From Oehlia diaphana (Eukaryota > Glomeromycota > Glomeromycetes > Glomerales > Glomeraceae): DNA of 64,000 bases. Positions within the stretch are counted from its first letter, which is position 1; the number at the start of each line of letters is the position of its first letter. This document shows positions 50,585-62,603 of the stretch, piece by piece. Below the pieces are notes generated by a model. It worked only from the letters and a program-made list of their open reading frames with translations. It was not told the origin of the DNA and made no database searches. The DNA is taken from positions 29,817-93,816 of the forward strand of contig QZLH01000262.1 in the NCBI GenBank assembly GCA_003833135.1, written 5' to 3'. Made by a program: the position numbers and the translations under genes.

Positions 50585-50745
50585 TAGTATCGCAGATATG
50601 ACCACTCGGTAAAACTCGGTAAAGTTCAGAATAAGATAAAAATTATATTATTAGAGAGTAGTTTTTATTCTCTCGGCATGGAGTAAAAATGATGGGTGTC
50701 CCGTATATCATGAAATCAGCTGTATAATTTATCCAATATACACAA
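50585..50745. repeat. Dispersed repeat, related copy at 54180-54350
   Basis: Shared order of words: ACTCGGTAAA or similar, CTCTCGGCAT, GGGTGTC (AGGTGTC in the other copy) and a TATGAAATTTGCTGTA-like end. The copies are in the same orientation and much diverged. Confidence 0.45.
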
Positions 50746-51730
50746 TATACAATAATTTGAAATGTTTGATTAATATTAATGCAAATTTTATTCAAATTAA
50801 CTAAATTAAAAGAACTATGTACAGTATATTAATATATTACTAGATTACTAATCGGTTGTTTCAATCGGTATTTGCATTTGTCATTATAGACTGTCGACAT
50901 TATGGTTGTCAGGAGTTTTTGGAGACCCAGGTTTGACCTATTTGATAATAAAGAAATACTAAAAATGAAATAGTATCGATACAAAATTCATATTAGCACG
51001 TAGAACTAATAGTATTATATAAATGTATTTAAATAACTAAAATTATCCTATTATAATTATCTGAGGTAAATTATAAATGGCACGAACTAAATATAATATA
51101 TACCGTTGTTCGTAACGAATGACGATTTATTAACATCATCAATTTTAAAAAAGGTGATCAGTTTCGTTAAATTTATTTATTATATATTGTAAGAAAAATT
51201 TCTTAATTATCATAATAAATCGACAAAATAACAAATCTCATTTCTTAAAAAATTTCTTAAAAAAATGAAAGTCTGTCAGTATAAATAAAATATTCTACAT
51301 TCGATATTGTATTAAAATTGATTTCAGATGAATGAATAGTGTTTAGTATCAATAGATAAAGATGACGAAAGAAATGAAGAAAATAGAAAACTAGATCAAA
51401 TTCTATATTAAAATGCGGATACTTAGCCCCTATCATTTCCAAACGTATTGTACTTTTGAATTACTCGATTATATTTTTTATCCTGGCACCTCCATCCAAA
51501 TATGATCATTTCATATCTGTATCACCCTATGGTGAAAGTGTTTCGCCATCGGTTATTTCAAGAAAAAATCTATAACGAGAACTTCAATTTCAGTACCTAT
51601 GTACAGTACGTAAAACATTTATAATGGACATCTAAAGAATAATAAAATTTTCTTGATGTTTCGTCTTCTGATTGCTTAAGGTCAAGACTCAAGTGAGATT
51701 CTACATAACTCATATAATTTCTCCTTTTAT

Positions 51731-52052
51731 CCAGAATCATATGTCAACCTTCCACTTTCGATTCAAAGCTTTCTTTAATAAAGTTCGTAATTGTCATCAC
51801 CTGATACTATAATCATCATGATCTTATTGCATCCTAGTAATCGTAAAAGTCGAATCTACTTTTTTCTTTGTTTGTTAGGAAACTTCGATCATAGATTATT
51901 ACTTGAAGACCTAGCGTTCGAACATAATCCCATAGCATATCTTCATTAGGTGAACGAGAGCAAACAGTCGCCGGATTACCATTGAATTCTTGTCCATTTA
52001 ATACCGTCAATTTTGAGCTCAATGAATTATCAATAAACAGACACAAGTCCAA
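51731..52052 (-). pseudogene. NYN (PIN-like nuclease) domain relic
   Basis: The minus strand reads LCLFIDNS, then EFNGNPATVCSRSPNEDMLW, then GLQVIIYDRSFLTNKEK. In shifted frames it continues with IMMIIVSGDDNYEL and VEVDI, stop, FW. The order matches NYN/LabA-like domains: an Asp-containing FIDNSN start, the PPND-xLW block, a VxxYDRxFxNKEK block and the SGDxD motif. A piece after IDNS is missing, and stops and frame changes make it non-functional. Confidence 0.72.
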
Positions 52053-52059
52053 AAATCGA

Positions 52060-54778
52060 TATTAATCCTTTCACATTTTTGTACGAGAATCAGGCAGGAA
52101 AAGTATTTTAGTCGATTTGGGATATTTTTTATACATAATAATTCTTTTAAAATATAATTTTGTAATCCAGAAGAAAAATTTGCAAAAAAAATAATAGGAG
52201 AAAGAGGTTTATATAAACTTATATTTTCTTACAAAAGGCTGTTTGGGAATATTTTTAAGCTGAGTTAAATGGTCAACTTGAACTCTCAAAAATCGATTAA
52301 TGTATTATTTCTCTGTATAGTTTTTTTTTTTTTTGAATCAGAACGTTAGAAAACTTATATCTTCCCTTATTATTTAAATTTGTATTCTCAACATATCAGA
52401 TTATACAGTAATAAAGTATGATTATATTGGTTTTATAGTCAATGACATTTCGTAAAATTTACAGTCTGTAATATTACAGTCAAAAATACTTTGCATATTT
52501 TACGATTTTGCAAATGGTTACGATTTGTAAGTTTTATGATAATACTACAACTTTTTGATTCGCTTGAATTTTTTATTGGATCATTTATAACAGTTTGATA
52601 TTATCATGATTAAATCTCTTTTTAGAATTGACTTTACAATGAATTATAAGCATAAGTATAAATGGATCAATAAGTATACATAACTAATTGTAAATACTGC
52701 AAACTAACAGTTAATTTTAATATATAATATTAAAAATAAAAGTTAAATCTAATCTCTCCTCTCCGAAATCTTTAAGGGAGTTCGGCCCATTATCTAATAC
52801 CGTTGCCTGCAATACTGACCTCTTGCAGCACCTCTAGTATGTCTTCCTTAGCATAAATTTTTTCGAGATCCTTCACTTTCATCTTAAATTATCAGTGAAC
52901 GATCTTTCTCAATAAAAAATTCTAAGCTTTTTTATTTTATTACGGTATGCGATATACTGAACAATAGAAATCAAATTTTGGTTTATTGGTTTACTGGTCG
53001 TTATACAAAACTAAAATTCTGGATTTTCTCAATTCTTTAAACATAATGAATATATACTATATATATAATTTCGCTTTACAAAATTATTTTTATTCTATTA
53101 GTTATATGAAAATTATGGAAGTATGTTGATATTGTATATGTAATAACGAATTTTCAAGAAATTCTTAATTTTTTTTTTGCAGTCACGTCAGTCAAATACA
53201 TGAATCTTAATAAAAAATTTCTTCTCTCGTCAAACAAAATTTTAGAGTAAGTAATAATAACAATAATTACTGAATATATTTAATAATTATATAAAATTAA
53301 TTTATAAACAAATTTCATATCTCATTTAAAATTGATTAATATTGTTTTGTGAATTACATTATTTGAAATGTTATTACACCAGCATTATTAGCATATGGGA
53401 AATCAACGTTAATTTTGCCAAAATGGTCATCATCAAGGGCGGAGTTTCATGACATTTTTTAATTCTGACCTTAATTCTGGTAAGGTGTAATTCACCAGCG
53501 CAGCGGTAGTACTATATATATGATATGTAACTAACAATTATTTTTTCTGAGGATGTGTGACTTGAAGTGAAAGAATGATATCTAGTAGTTATTAAACTCA
53601 TCATTATCAGAGTGACAATTATTATCTATCAGATATCATATAATCAATTAAATTGTATTAGAAAAAATGATCTTTTACAATATGTTTAGCAATATGGAAG
53701 GATGGTTTATTTAAATTTAATAAAAACAAATATGAATGTAAAAAAATTTAAATAAAAAAAGTTGCCTTAAAATGTTAAAATAATTCACAAAATATTTTTG
53801 ATAAATGAATTTCTTATATGGGGTATAATTTTGTTCTTGTAACATATAGTTCAAGTTCCAGAAACAAAGGATATATTATGTTAAAAATATTTAAACTTAG
53901 TATCTATTAGTAACGTAATTACTTAGATTAATTGATAATGTAAATATTGCTGAACTATTATTTACTGGTTCTGGAGGATTTTTAATCTATAAGTCTACTT
54001 TGTAAACAAACTGCTTGGGTGTGTATAGTACGCAATGGCAGAGATGGTGTTAACAGTTTATTAATTATATCTGATTCTTCAATTTACTGTAAGCCTGATA
54101 TGCATGCTCAGTATTTTTCTTGCATAATTTTTGGATTTTTAACCTTTACAACAAATTTCATAAGTTCCGTCGTTTTTACTCCTTGTCGAGAAAAACTTGA
54201 TAATATTCGGTATAGTTCGGAATAAAACAAGAACTATACCATTGTACTCGGACCAGCGCTCCGAATCTAACGCTTTACCGAATGTAAAGAGTCTCTCGGC
54301 ATATGATTAGGTGTCTACGGCTTATGAAATTTGCTGTAAATCATTATTTATTTTTGATTTGTAGTTAATATAATTCTGGCCAGAATTATGTAATTTTGCA
54401 TTTCCTAAAATGGATGATGACGTAGAGAGGGGCGGGTAGTGATATAGCTAAACTAATAATTATACATACTTAAAAAAGAATACTGCAAACTCTAGTCTAA
54501 GGGAAGCCGGCAAGAATCTATTATTCTACCTCTTGATCTACTTGGCTTACAAGAAAATTTGAAACAATTTAGCCCAAAATGAATAGCGATCATCTAGATT
54601 AATCTTTTAGAATCACTTCTTGATACTAAAATTTAAATTACATTATTTCTGGCCATCCCATACCGCGTAAAACAGGATCGGATAGATCAATCTGACGGTG
54701 TTCCGAATATCCGCCGGATAATCAGTTATCCGAAATAGGACATATTCCCGAGTATATCATTTTCCCGAAATTCCAAAT
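52060..54778. other. Gene-poor AT-rich region
   Basis: No intact gene. The minus strand of 52760-52890 reads MKVKDLEKIYAKEDILEVLQ, possibly a relic of an unidentified protein. 54180-54350 is the second copy of the repeat at 50585. The frame at 54019 overlaps that repeat and is not credible. Confidence 0.4.
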
Positions 54779-54779
54779 A

Positions 54780-55039
54780 CAGTGGACACTTGCGGATACT
54801 CGGGTTACTCGGCTAGTCGGGTTAAAAGATATATATCACATATATATAATATACTGTATATGATGGCTATATAATATAATGTTCACGGATACACTTTAAT
54901 TAAATTTTAATATAACATAATAATTACATCACATATGACATATTATATAGTATATACAATTATACTTTAAATAACCCGACTAACCGAATAACCCGAGTAT
55001 CCGACAATCCCGACAATAAAAATTTTCAAGTGTCCACTA
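54780..55039. mobile_element. ~260-bp MITE with long inverted ends (CAGTGGACACTTG)
   Basis: The left end CAGTGGACACTTG and the right end CAAGTGTCCACTA are inverted. The similarity continues inward through GGATACTCGGGTTA and CGG(C/T)TAGTCGGGTTA to give arms of about 50 bp. TA flanks are consistent with a Tc1/mariner-type target. The interior is TATATA-rich without a frame. Confidence 0.82.
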
Positions 55040-55199
55040 TATTTCGAATTTTGCTGTAATATCCGAATGTTCATTTTACTAACGATAAATATCTCGTTCC
55101 ATTTTGGCTTAGCTACCAAAAGATCATTTAATTACAAAATTTAAAATAAATTAGCATTAATTAACGAGAGTTCTAAATGAATATAAAAATTTAATTAAT

Positions 55200-55545
55200 A
55201 ATAAAAAATAATGATGTAATATGTACGTAAACTTTTTTATAAAAAAATTCACTTGATCTACCATATAAATACATATATTATAATCTAGATATTAGAAATT
55301 ATCATTCGGGAAACTGGCATTCGGGAAATTGGAATTCCGGGAAAATAACCCTGTTCGGGAAATAAGCATACAGCAGTATATCATATTTTTAAATATTAAA
55401 AATAATGATACAAAACTTTTTTACGTGAAAATCTACCTGATCTACTACCATATGAATAAAATGTACGAATTATCATTCGGGAAATTGGCGTTCAGGAAAT
55501 TGAAATTTCGGGAAATGATCCAGTTCGGGAAATGAGCATATGATG
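55200..55545. repeat. Two-copy ~170-bp tandem repeat
   Basis: Unit 1 (about 55200-55374) and unit 2 (about 55375-55545) share AATAATGAT, AAACTTTTTTA, TTGATCTAC/CTGATCTAC and a block of repeated TTCGGGAAA words (TATCATTCGGGAAA at 55301 and 55469). The open frame at 55329 arises from these repeats. Confidence 0.8.
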
Positions 55546-56083
55546 TACATATTTTTTAAAAACATACCAATAATCTATATCACTTTTTATTTTTCATTAA
55601 AAAATTTTTATTTTTACTGAAATTAATTTATTAGGTATTATTAACTCTTCGTTCAGTTTGTAACGCAGACATATTTACCTGCTAGCATTTTTGAAGTTAA
55701 AATAATTATTATATAACGTGTATACTAATATAGCAAAAATTGTCATAATAGTTAATCACGAACTTTAATTTGTTAATAATGTAGTAAAATTTGACAAATT
55801 TAAATTTATATATAATAAGCGAATCATTTGTATCACAAATACCATAAATACCATAGTTAGCAAATTTGTCTGCTAACTTTTATAATGAGAAGAATGTCTC
55901 CTACTATATATTTTTTGATTTGTACATTTTTTTTATCATTGCCCTGTATTTTTGATATGAGACTAAATTCTGATAATCGCAGATCATTGATGCACTGGCG
56001 ACAGAAAGTTTATTATAAGAACAATAGTACAAAAAAAAGGATTGTTCTCGGTAGAGAATGCAATGTACTAATATTTAAGTCAT
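55546..56083. other. AT-rich spacer with unassigned open frame
   Basis: The frame from 55885 (MRRMSPTIYF..., 87 codons) starts hydrophobic and then becomes basic (NSTKKRIVLGREC). It could be the leading part of the kinase relic that follows or a chance frame. No family is recognised. Confidence 0.3.
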
Positions 56084-56184
56084 CATATCGGCGGATTTGC
56101 GCAATCACATGTCAGGGATTTCCCATTTCTATAATAAATTTATTATAATCAATTGACATATGATTGCGCAAGACTACCGATATG
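56084..56184. repeat. 101-bp imperfect foldback
   Basis: CATATCGG..TTGCGCAATCACATGTCA on the left pairs with TGACATATGATTGCGCAA..CCGATATG on the right. The centre contains TATAATAAATTTATTATA, itself a palindrome. This resembles a small foldback element. Confidence 0.8.
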
Positions 56185-56644
56185 CACGCCGGATTGTTTT
56201 GTAACATTTGTCTTAGGAAAATTTTCGTGTCTTTCAAAAAAGAGCAAACCTGCAAAAAGTTTACAATATTTTGTGGGCCACAGTACCCCATGCATAGTAC
56301 CCCACAAAAAAGAGCCGATCTTATTATTTAAGATAATATTAATAAATACCCAGTCATTACGCGTGACAATAGCCAGTTATACGGTCCTTTAATGACGTTT
56401 GTAAAGAATCATCTATTTAGAATATTTTAACTTTCAAATTTTATTTCAACGCCAAATATCTAGTCCTGTACCGATTTTATTCATTCCATTTGATAGATAT
56501 GGAAAATTTTGTATCTATTGTAGAGATTTATACTCATTCACTCTTTCAAAATATTGCAATAACTGTTTATTGAAGTACCTTGAGAATTACAATGCTGCTG
56601 AAAAATACTTAGATGCATGTATTGAGTACTATCCCTGTAAAATA

Positions 56645-56815
56645 AATCAATCCGTTTTTTATATTCCATCTTTTTCCGTAAAAGGCTCATTTTTCCGGAA
56701 TTAATAACCTTATATCGCGGAATTTATCGAATTATTTACATTTTCCGTGGATGGATCCGGGAAAGGCTCATTTTTTCGGAGTTTTTACAGAAATAACGGA
56801 TAAAATATTTTTATA
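56645..56815. mobile_element. ~165-bp insertion in kinase relic
   Basis: It carries a direct repeat of AAAGGCTCATTTTT(C/T)CGGA (about 56683 and 56764) and inverted words ATCCGTTTTTTAT/AATAACGGATAAAA near its ends. It splits the kinase-relic frame between EYYP and VIKNIEYFNQ. Boundaries are approximate. Confidence 0.45.
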
Positions 56816-57299
56816 GGTGCATGCATGTACTGGTAATTAAGAATATTGAATATTTCAATCAAGTGTTCTCATATGATTATAATAACTATATTAATTATTT
56901 TGAGAAAAGTGGAATGTATTGTAGATTGTGTGGAAAATTAATTGTCCGGAGCAAAGCGAAGGACTATATATGTTTATGAACGCTAATCACATATTGGATC
57001 ACGTGGCGAAGTGCGCGCGTCACGATCAATCTCAATATAAGAAATGCAAAAGAATAGATATTAATAATCAAATTGCTAATTATATGAATAGTATTTTAAA
57101 GATTCTAATCCATTAAAACTATACAAGTTTATTGAAAACTTTGGTTATCTTTCATTTATAAGTTTGATTTCATATTATCCTCAAACAAATTCAAAAAATA
57201 GAAAACTCTTTTAATCAAAATGTTTATTCCTTTTACTAATGATGTAGATAAAGGTGATTATTGCATTAGTAAATTTTCTGCAATACTTTTATTTGAACA

Positions 57300-57710
57300 A
57301 AATCCATTTCACCGAAGCCATTTACATATGTTTCGCCAAAGGGACGTTTCGCCGAAAGGACGTTTTACCAAAAGTGCATATTATCACCTAATTCCATTTC
57401 GCTGAATGGACATTTTGCCGAAAATGTTAGCGATTAATATTTTTCATCGCGCAATGAAACATTCAATTAACTGATAAGCAATAAATAAGTAATTTTATTT
57501 CTGAAAACATTTACTCATGAAAAAGTAAAAGAAGATTAATGTATAAACAACGAGATAAATTTAATAAAAATCTCTAGTTCAAAATTTTCTAGAAAGATTT
57601 CTTTATATAAAAACAATAAAATAACCAAACGGAATAAATAATATTTCAGCGAAATGACCATTCGGTAAATGGCTTCGGCGAAATAATTTCGGCAAAAAGT
57701 CCCGATACCA
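57300..57710. mobile_element. CGCCGAAA-family element inserted in kinase relic
   Basis: The left part holds repeated ATTTCRCCGAAG-type words. The right end has AATGGCTTCGGCGAAATAAT, the inverse of CATTTCACCGAAGCCATT on the left. The core (about 57410-57670) is an inverted, diverged copy of 62820-63020, sharing ATCGCGCAATGA, CTAGAAA(A)GATT and AACAATAAAATAACCAAA words. Confidence 0.8.
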
Positions 57711-59110
57711 ATAATCTCTTAGGTATATATATAAGTACAAGCAATACAAAGAATATTAGATTGTTTAGTGCAATAAATATCCTAAAATCTTATATAATAA
57801 TAAAGTTGTTACAAATAATAGATTTTAAAAGTTATTGAAAGTAAAAAAAAATTGCAAATTAGTAAAAAATTAATTCATGAAAATACATCAATTGAGTCTA
57901 AGCTATGTTCAAATTGCTGCTATCAAATTTCTTTTGAATTGGTTGAATCACTTTGATTAAAAAAACAACTCCAATTCTTTATTTACCTGGATGCTTATAT
58001 TTCAATGTATAATTCGTAACTAAATCCTAGAAATTGAATTTGAATGTCAAAAATGTATATTGGATGTAGATAAATAATTATGAAATTTCTATTGATAATA
58101 CCAACAAAAGTTTTAATCCATTAAATATATATAGTTTTATAAAAGATAATTTTAATTATCTACCGAAAATAAAATGGATTTCAAATTCAAAAATTAAATG
58201 TTTAGAAAAATAGCAGAAGGAGGATTTGGTATTAATTATATGTTGTTGCTATAAAAAAATTTTTAAACCAAATAAATACTTTCTAAACGAGGTAATATTC
58301 TGGGTCTAAAAATATTTTGATATACTAGTTCAAACTATTAAATTTACAATTTGTATAAATTTATATTACATGTTATGGTATTATAAAAGATCCTATAACA
58401 AAAGAATTAATGTTTATAATGAAATATGCGAGTGGAGGCGATTCTAAAAAATTTCACGGCGATTACATGGAATAATTATATATTTTATGGCGAATTTCAG
58501 ATGGTATAGTAGTGTTAGGTAATATCGTGGATCCCGTGTCACCCGACGTAGAAAATAGGGCAAGAACGACCACGATGTCTACCTATTGAGTCAAATGACC
58601 AATCGACAGGGGGTACAATTAGGTATGACGAGTGATTTGTGATTTAATAATTTTAGTAGATTATTACTTTCATGTAAATTTTCTATTATTTTTATTTAAT
58701 AAAATCGCAAATGCGTTGCAAAATTAAAAAAAAAATTATATATAAGCCAATGTCCAATTTGGAGATAGGATTATCACGGTCTGCAAATGATACTTCACTA
58801 GATAATTAAATATATGGAATAATACCTTATATTGCACCAGAAATATTTAAAGGTGCTAAACTTTCAAAAGCATCTGATATTTATAGTATGGGTAATTGGG
58901 TATGATTATGTGGTGGTTGTAAACCTTTTTCTAATGTTGTTGATTTAATTTGTGAAATTATTATTAGAAAACGGTCTGATATTACTTAAAGACTTTGCTG
59001 ATTTAATGAAAAAATGCTGGAATCCTGCTCCTAAAAAAAAGACCTTCAGCAACAAAAATTTGTGAAATCCTTACTTGACTCTTGGTCAAGTATGAAATGG
59101 CCGCCAAATA

Positions 59111-59690
59111 TTTTATAAAATCGAAGATGCTTGGGCCAATCTCATCTCCGAAAGCAATTTATACAAGTCGATCATTCAATTATTTCATTTGATACAAAAC
59201 AAGTACACAGTCAAATTCGATAAACCGTATCTATCGGTTCCACTAAAAATATCCGGTTTATCAGGATATCCGGTATAGCGAAAAATTTCGATAAATTGAA
59301 AATCTACTACTATGTACTGAATTTTTAAAATTTTTCGTGCTAATAAAACTAATATACACTATGTTTTTTAGTTTTAAGTCAGAGATCATGAAAATGAATA
59401 TAAAATAGTTTTAATTGAATATATAATATATAACTTCAGCCGGAATTAAGATTTTTATAATCTGGCCAAAATTAAGATTTACCGCATCAGATTTATTGGG
59501 TTATGATCACGTGCTACAATACGTTTGGTATATCAATCTACTAACACTAGATAGTTTACCTTTGTTTTTCAAATTACTATTCATGTAATAGACTCTGGTT
59601 ACCACTCTTTAGAAATAACATAAGTAAATAAAATAAAATAAATTTGATCCGTTATAGGAATATCGAGATTTTACTAGTAAACTCCGATAT
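59111..59690. other. Spacer after kinase relic
   Basis: AT-rich. ATATCCGGTTTATCAGGATATCCGG near 59248 is a local repeat. 59430-59485 contains GCCGGAATTAAGATTT/GGCCAAAATTAAGATTT, an 18-bp imperfect direct repeat. No gene is supported. Confidence 0.4.
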
Positions 59691-59696
59691 ATAATA

Positions 59697-59976
59697 GCCC
59701 TGTTCATTTCTGTTCTGTTCCGTTCCGATTTTAGGTAATTAATTTTAGCCAATTAAAAAAGGCATAAATTGAGTAGAAAAATCGGTTTCAATCTGTTCCG
59801 TTTATTTATAACCAACCATATTAAAGCATGTATTGCATTTTCAAGTTTCGGAACACTCGGATCATCAATTTTTTTAATCCGTTGTTCCGGTTGTTGTTCC
59901 AATTTTTAAATGAATTTGATTGGTTAAAACTTTGGTAAATCGAGACAGAACAGAACAGAACAGAAATGAACAGGGC
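59697..59976. mobile_element. 280-bp MITE with CTGTTC-repeat ends
   Basis: The left end GCCCTGTTCATTTCTGTTCT and the right end AGAACAGAAATGAACAGGGC are perfect inverted repeats over 20 bp, with TA on each side (59695-59696 and 59977-59978). CTGTTC/CAGAA words are repeated subterminally. There is no coding frame. Confidence 0.9.
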
Positions 59977-60046
59977 TAGTATTTCAATATACGTGATTTG
60001 GTTTCAACCCGAATCCGGTTTATTGAATTTTATATAAATTTATATT

Positions 60047-60268
60047 GGGATTGGAATCGATTAATCGAAAATCGACAAAACATAGTGAAATCGATTCTCG
60101 AGAATCGATTCTCAGCAATTTATTACATATAAGTTAACCTGACTCCAAAGTAAGTTTTCATGCCGTCCAAGTGCTGATTATTTTTGCTGAAATTAGAAAC
60201 TGATTTAAAGTCAGGTTAGTCGTCTATAAGAAAAATCTTGAAAAGATTCGATTTTCGATTCCAATCCC
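60047..60268. mobile_element. 222-bp MITE with GGGATTGGAATCGATT ends
   Basis: It starts GGGATTGGAATCGATT and ends TTTTCGATTCCAATCCC, the same termini as the element at 2472-2959 but a shorter interior (with TAAGTTAACCTGACT and its inverse AGTCAGGTTAG). TA follows the right end and TT precedes the left. Confidence 0.85.
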
Positions 60269-60300
60269 TAAATTTTATAATATTATCATTTTAGATAATA

Positions 60301-60614
60301 CAGTCTAACCTCGATAATACCGATAGTTCCTTTGTCCCGATATAACATATATGAATACAATTCCTTTGTTCCTTTATAGTAATGTATAACAACATATACC
60401 GATATTTTGGTTACACTGATACTTGCACCATAAATTTGGCTGAGTTAACGATCATATGAATTTTGAAATTATTATTGGTTGGCCAAAAAGTTAACCATAA
60501 TGCTAGCAAGAACTAGATTTTGGACCGCATTATAATTTGCTAACGAATTACATGTACCTATATCCGATATTTTTTTCCCAAAAAAGCTGTATCGGGTATA
60601 TAGAGGGTTGACTG
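60301..60614. mobile_element. 314-bp pogo-like MITE (CAGTC ends)
   Basis: The left end CAGTCTAACCTCGATAATAC and the reverse complement of the right end, CAGTCAACCCTCTATATACC, are similar, with TA on both sides. CAGT..ACCTCGATA ends are typical of pogo/Fot1-type Tc1-mariner elements. Fragments of CGATAT and GATATT are repeated inside. Confidence 0.8.
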
Positions 60615-61430
60615 TAAACTTGAAACGTACAGTGATTGAAGAATCAAATAATGATAAAGGTAATTTTAATATAATTAGGATTAAAATAACATTATTCATT
60701 AATTTTATACTTAAAAAAGAATATGATTGATATAAACAACAAGAATTATTGAAGAATCCAATAACAAGAATTATTTATTTCATTTTCGAATATTCAAAAA
60801 TTATCAAATGTGATTACAATGGAAACAAATCTCTGAAAATTCTAACGATTTATCATACATAAAAATAAAAAAAAAAAAATAAAATAATCTTTTGAAAAAT
60901 AACTATATATCGCACAATAATATAGAGACCAACTTATAGAATTATATATATAATTAGTTAAAGTATATTAGTTATTACAACTATTAAATTCGTGATTTGT
61001 CGGGCAAAATTTTGCGGGGATCCTTAACCTGTACCCCGGGTATAAGTTATTATCCTGTACCCTTTTCCTTAAATATGATTGGTTTAAAATTGAAATTATC
61101 AGCCAAAAAATTTATTGGATGTTTTTTTTTGTGCAACATTTGTCTTTGAAATATTTTTCGTTCGCGCGAAAAAAATGCAAAACTTCAAAAAAAAAAAAAT
61201 ATTTTAATTTCATATTTAACAAAAAAAAAAAGAAGATAAATTTCAATATCTTTGATATTTTAAAATTTTTAATATTACATTACTGTACATTTCAAATTAA
61301 ATTAAAATGGTTAATATGTATTTCATTAAATTTAATAAAAAATAAAATACAAAAAATTTTTATAGAAAACCAAGAAATACTTTTATTCATTCATAAATAT
61401 TCAAGTTAATTGACAAAATTTAGTATTCAG
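60615..61430. other. AT-rich spacer
   Basis: Long A/T runs. GGGGATCCTTAACCTGTACCCCGGGTATAAG near 61015 is a GC-richer island with a TACCC repeat. The frame at 61119 is A/T-driven and not credible. Confidence 0.4.
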
Positions 61431-61995
61431 TAGACCTACTGAACAATTTTATGTATTGACAAAAGCCAGTTTAGTTTAACTAAAGTGCTGAAATTATGTT
61501 ACAAAATAAAAAAATACATACACGCACGGTAAATTCCATTGCAAAGAATAAGTATAACTTCACAAATATCCAAGCTAGCTGTGTAAATTCATATGTAAGT
61601 AGTTCCATACACATTAAACAACTTTCCTTATTCAATAAAGGCCAGTTTTGTTTGACCAAAGTGCTTAAATTACGCCACAAAATATCTGCACGAAAATATT
61701 ACAAAAAATTAGTATAACTTCACAAATATTCAAGCTAGCCTGATGAAATTTAATATCTAAGTATTTCCATACATCTTGAACAACTTTACTTATTCAATAA
61801 AGGCCAGTTTTGTTTGGCCAAATTGCTTAAATTACGCCATGAAATATCTGCAAGAAAATATCACAAAAAAATAAGTATTAACTTCATAAATATCAAAGCT
61901 AGCTTGGTGAAAATTAATATCTAAGTAGTTCCATACTTGTTAAACAGCTTTGCTTATTTGATAAAAGTCAAATTATTTGTAAAATTATATGGTAT
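61430..61995. repeat. ~160-bp tandem repeat, about 3.5 copies
   Basis: TATAACTTCACAAATAT-like starts are at 61553, 61713 and 61876 (periods 160 and 163). Each is followed by CAAGCTAGC, TAAGTAGTTCCATAC, CTTATTCAATAAAGGCCAGT and TTGCTTAAATTACGCCA. A partial earlier copy is near 61453. Open frames inside come from the repeat. Confidence 0.9.
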
Positions 61996-62470
61996 AAATT
62001 TTAGATAAAAAACGCGTCTATTATGAAAAATAAAGTGTTAAATGTGAAAAATATTCACAACTTTATAAATAACAGATAATACTTCATATCTAAGTCAATA
62101 TTAAATATTATTTAGTTTTTTAAAGCTTTTAAAATATTTAAAAAATAAAAAAAAGAAAAGGAAAAGAAAGTGGGAAAGGAAAAGAAAGAGAGTGCGCGCG
62201 TATTGCGTATAACGATAACTGGTAATTGGTAAACAACAAATATCCGTGTGGCTGAGCTGATGTGGCTGATGGGGGAACAGGATAAGAAGCGTATACCCCC
62301 TGGAACAGCCCCAAATTTTGCCGATCACTAATTAAATTTGCCATGTGATTTTCAGCCACCTTCTTTTTGTAATATTCAGGGGTAGATTACTAATTTGACA
62401 AATAGGGATTTTCATACTAAAAAGAAACCGAGTTCATAAGGAAAAAAGGATGTGCTAAATAACCTACCTA
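61996..62470. other. Spacer with purine tract
   Basis: 62145-62195 is an uninterrupted A/G-rich tract (AAAGGAAAAGAAAG words). The minus-strand frames across it encode Phe/Leu/Pro/Ser runs. The part before it (HMANLISDRQNLGLFQGVYA) reads more like protein but is unassigned. Confidence 0.35.
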
Positions 62471-62603
62471 GCCCAGTGATGTGCATTTGTAATAAAAATT
62501 TGCTTTCAATCAAAAATGGGTTTATTAGAGAATTATGCTTCCAATCTTTCCAAAGGTGGTTCAATAGTGCTTCCAAATAAATCCCCAGAGCACATCACTG
62601 CCC
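62471..62603. mobile_element. 133-bp MITE-like element
   Basis: The left end GCCCAGTGATGTGCATTTG and the reverse complement of the right end, GGGCAGTGATGTGCTCTG, match closely, with TA on both sides (62469-62470 and 62604-62605). The open frame starting at 62516 lies mostly inside it. Confidence 0.8.

Larger units (their letters stand above)
56440..59110 (+). pseudogene. Protein kinase pseudogene with Cys-rich N-terminus
   Basis: The N-terminal part reads PVPILFIPFDRYGKFCIYCR (56465-56525) and YCRLCGKLI (about 56919). NNQIANYMNSILK and SNPLKLYKFIENFGYLSFIS follow (57065-57160). After an inserted element, kinase-domain pieces appear. The glycine loop is IAEGGFGINY (about 58211). KELMFIMKYASGGDSKKFHG is at about 58405-58465. 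GLSRSANDTSLDN is near 58770. GIIPYIAPEIFKGAKLSKAS is at about 58818-58875. CGGCKPFSN is at about 58910, and FADLMKKCWNPAPKK at about 58995. Stops, shifts, the element at 57300-57710 and a foreign stretch at about 58525-58735 (where the catalytic loop should be) make it inactive. The architecture matches the expanded kinase-like families of Rhizophagus-type fungi. Confidence 0.8.
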
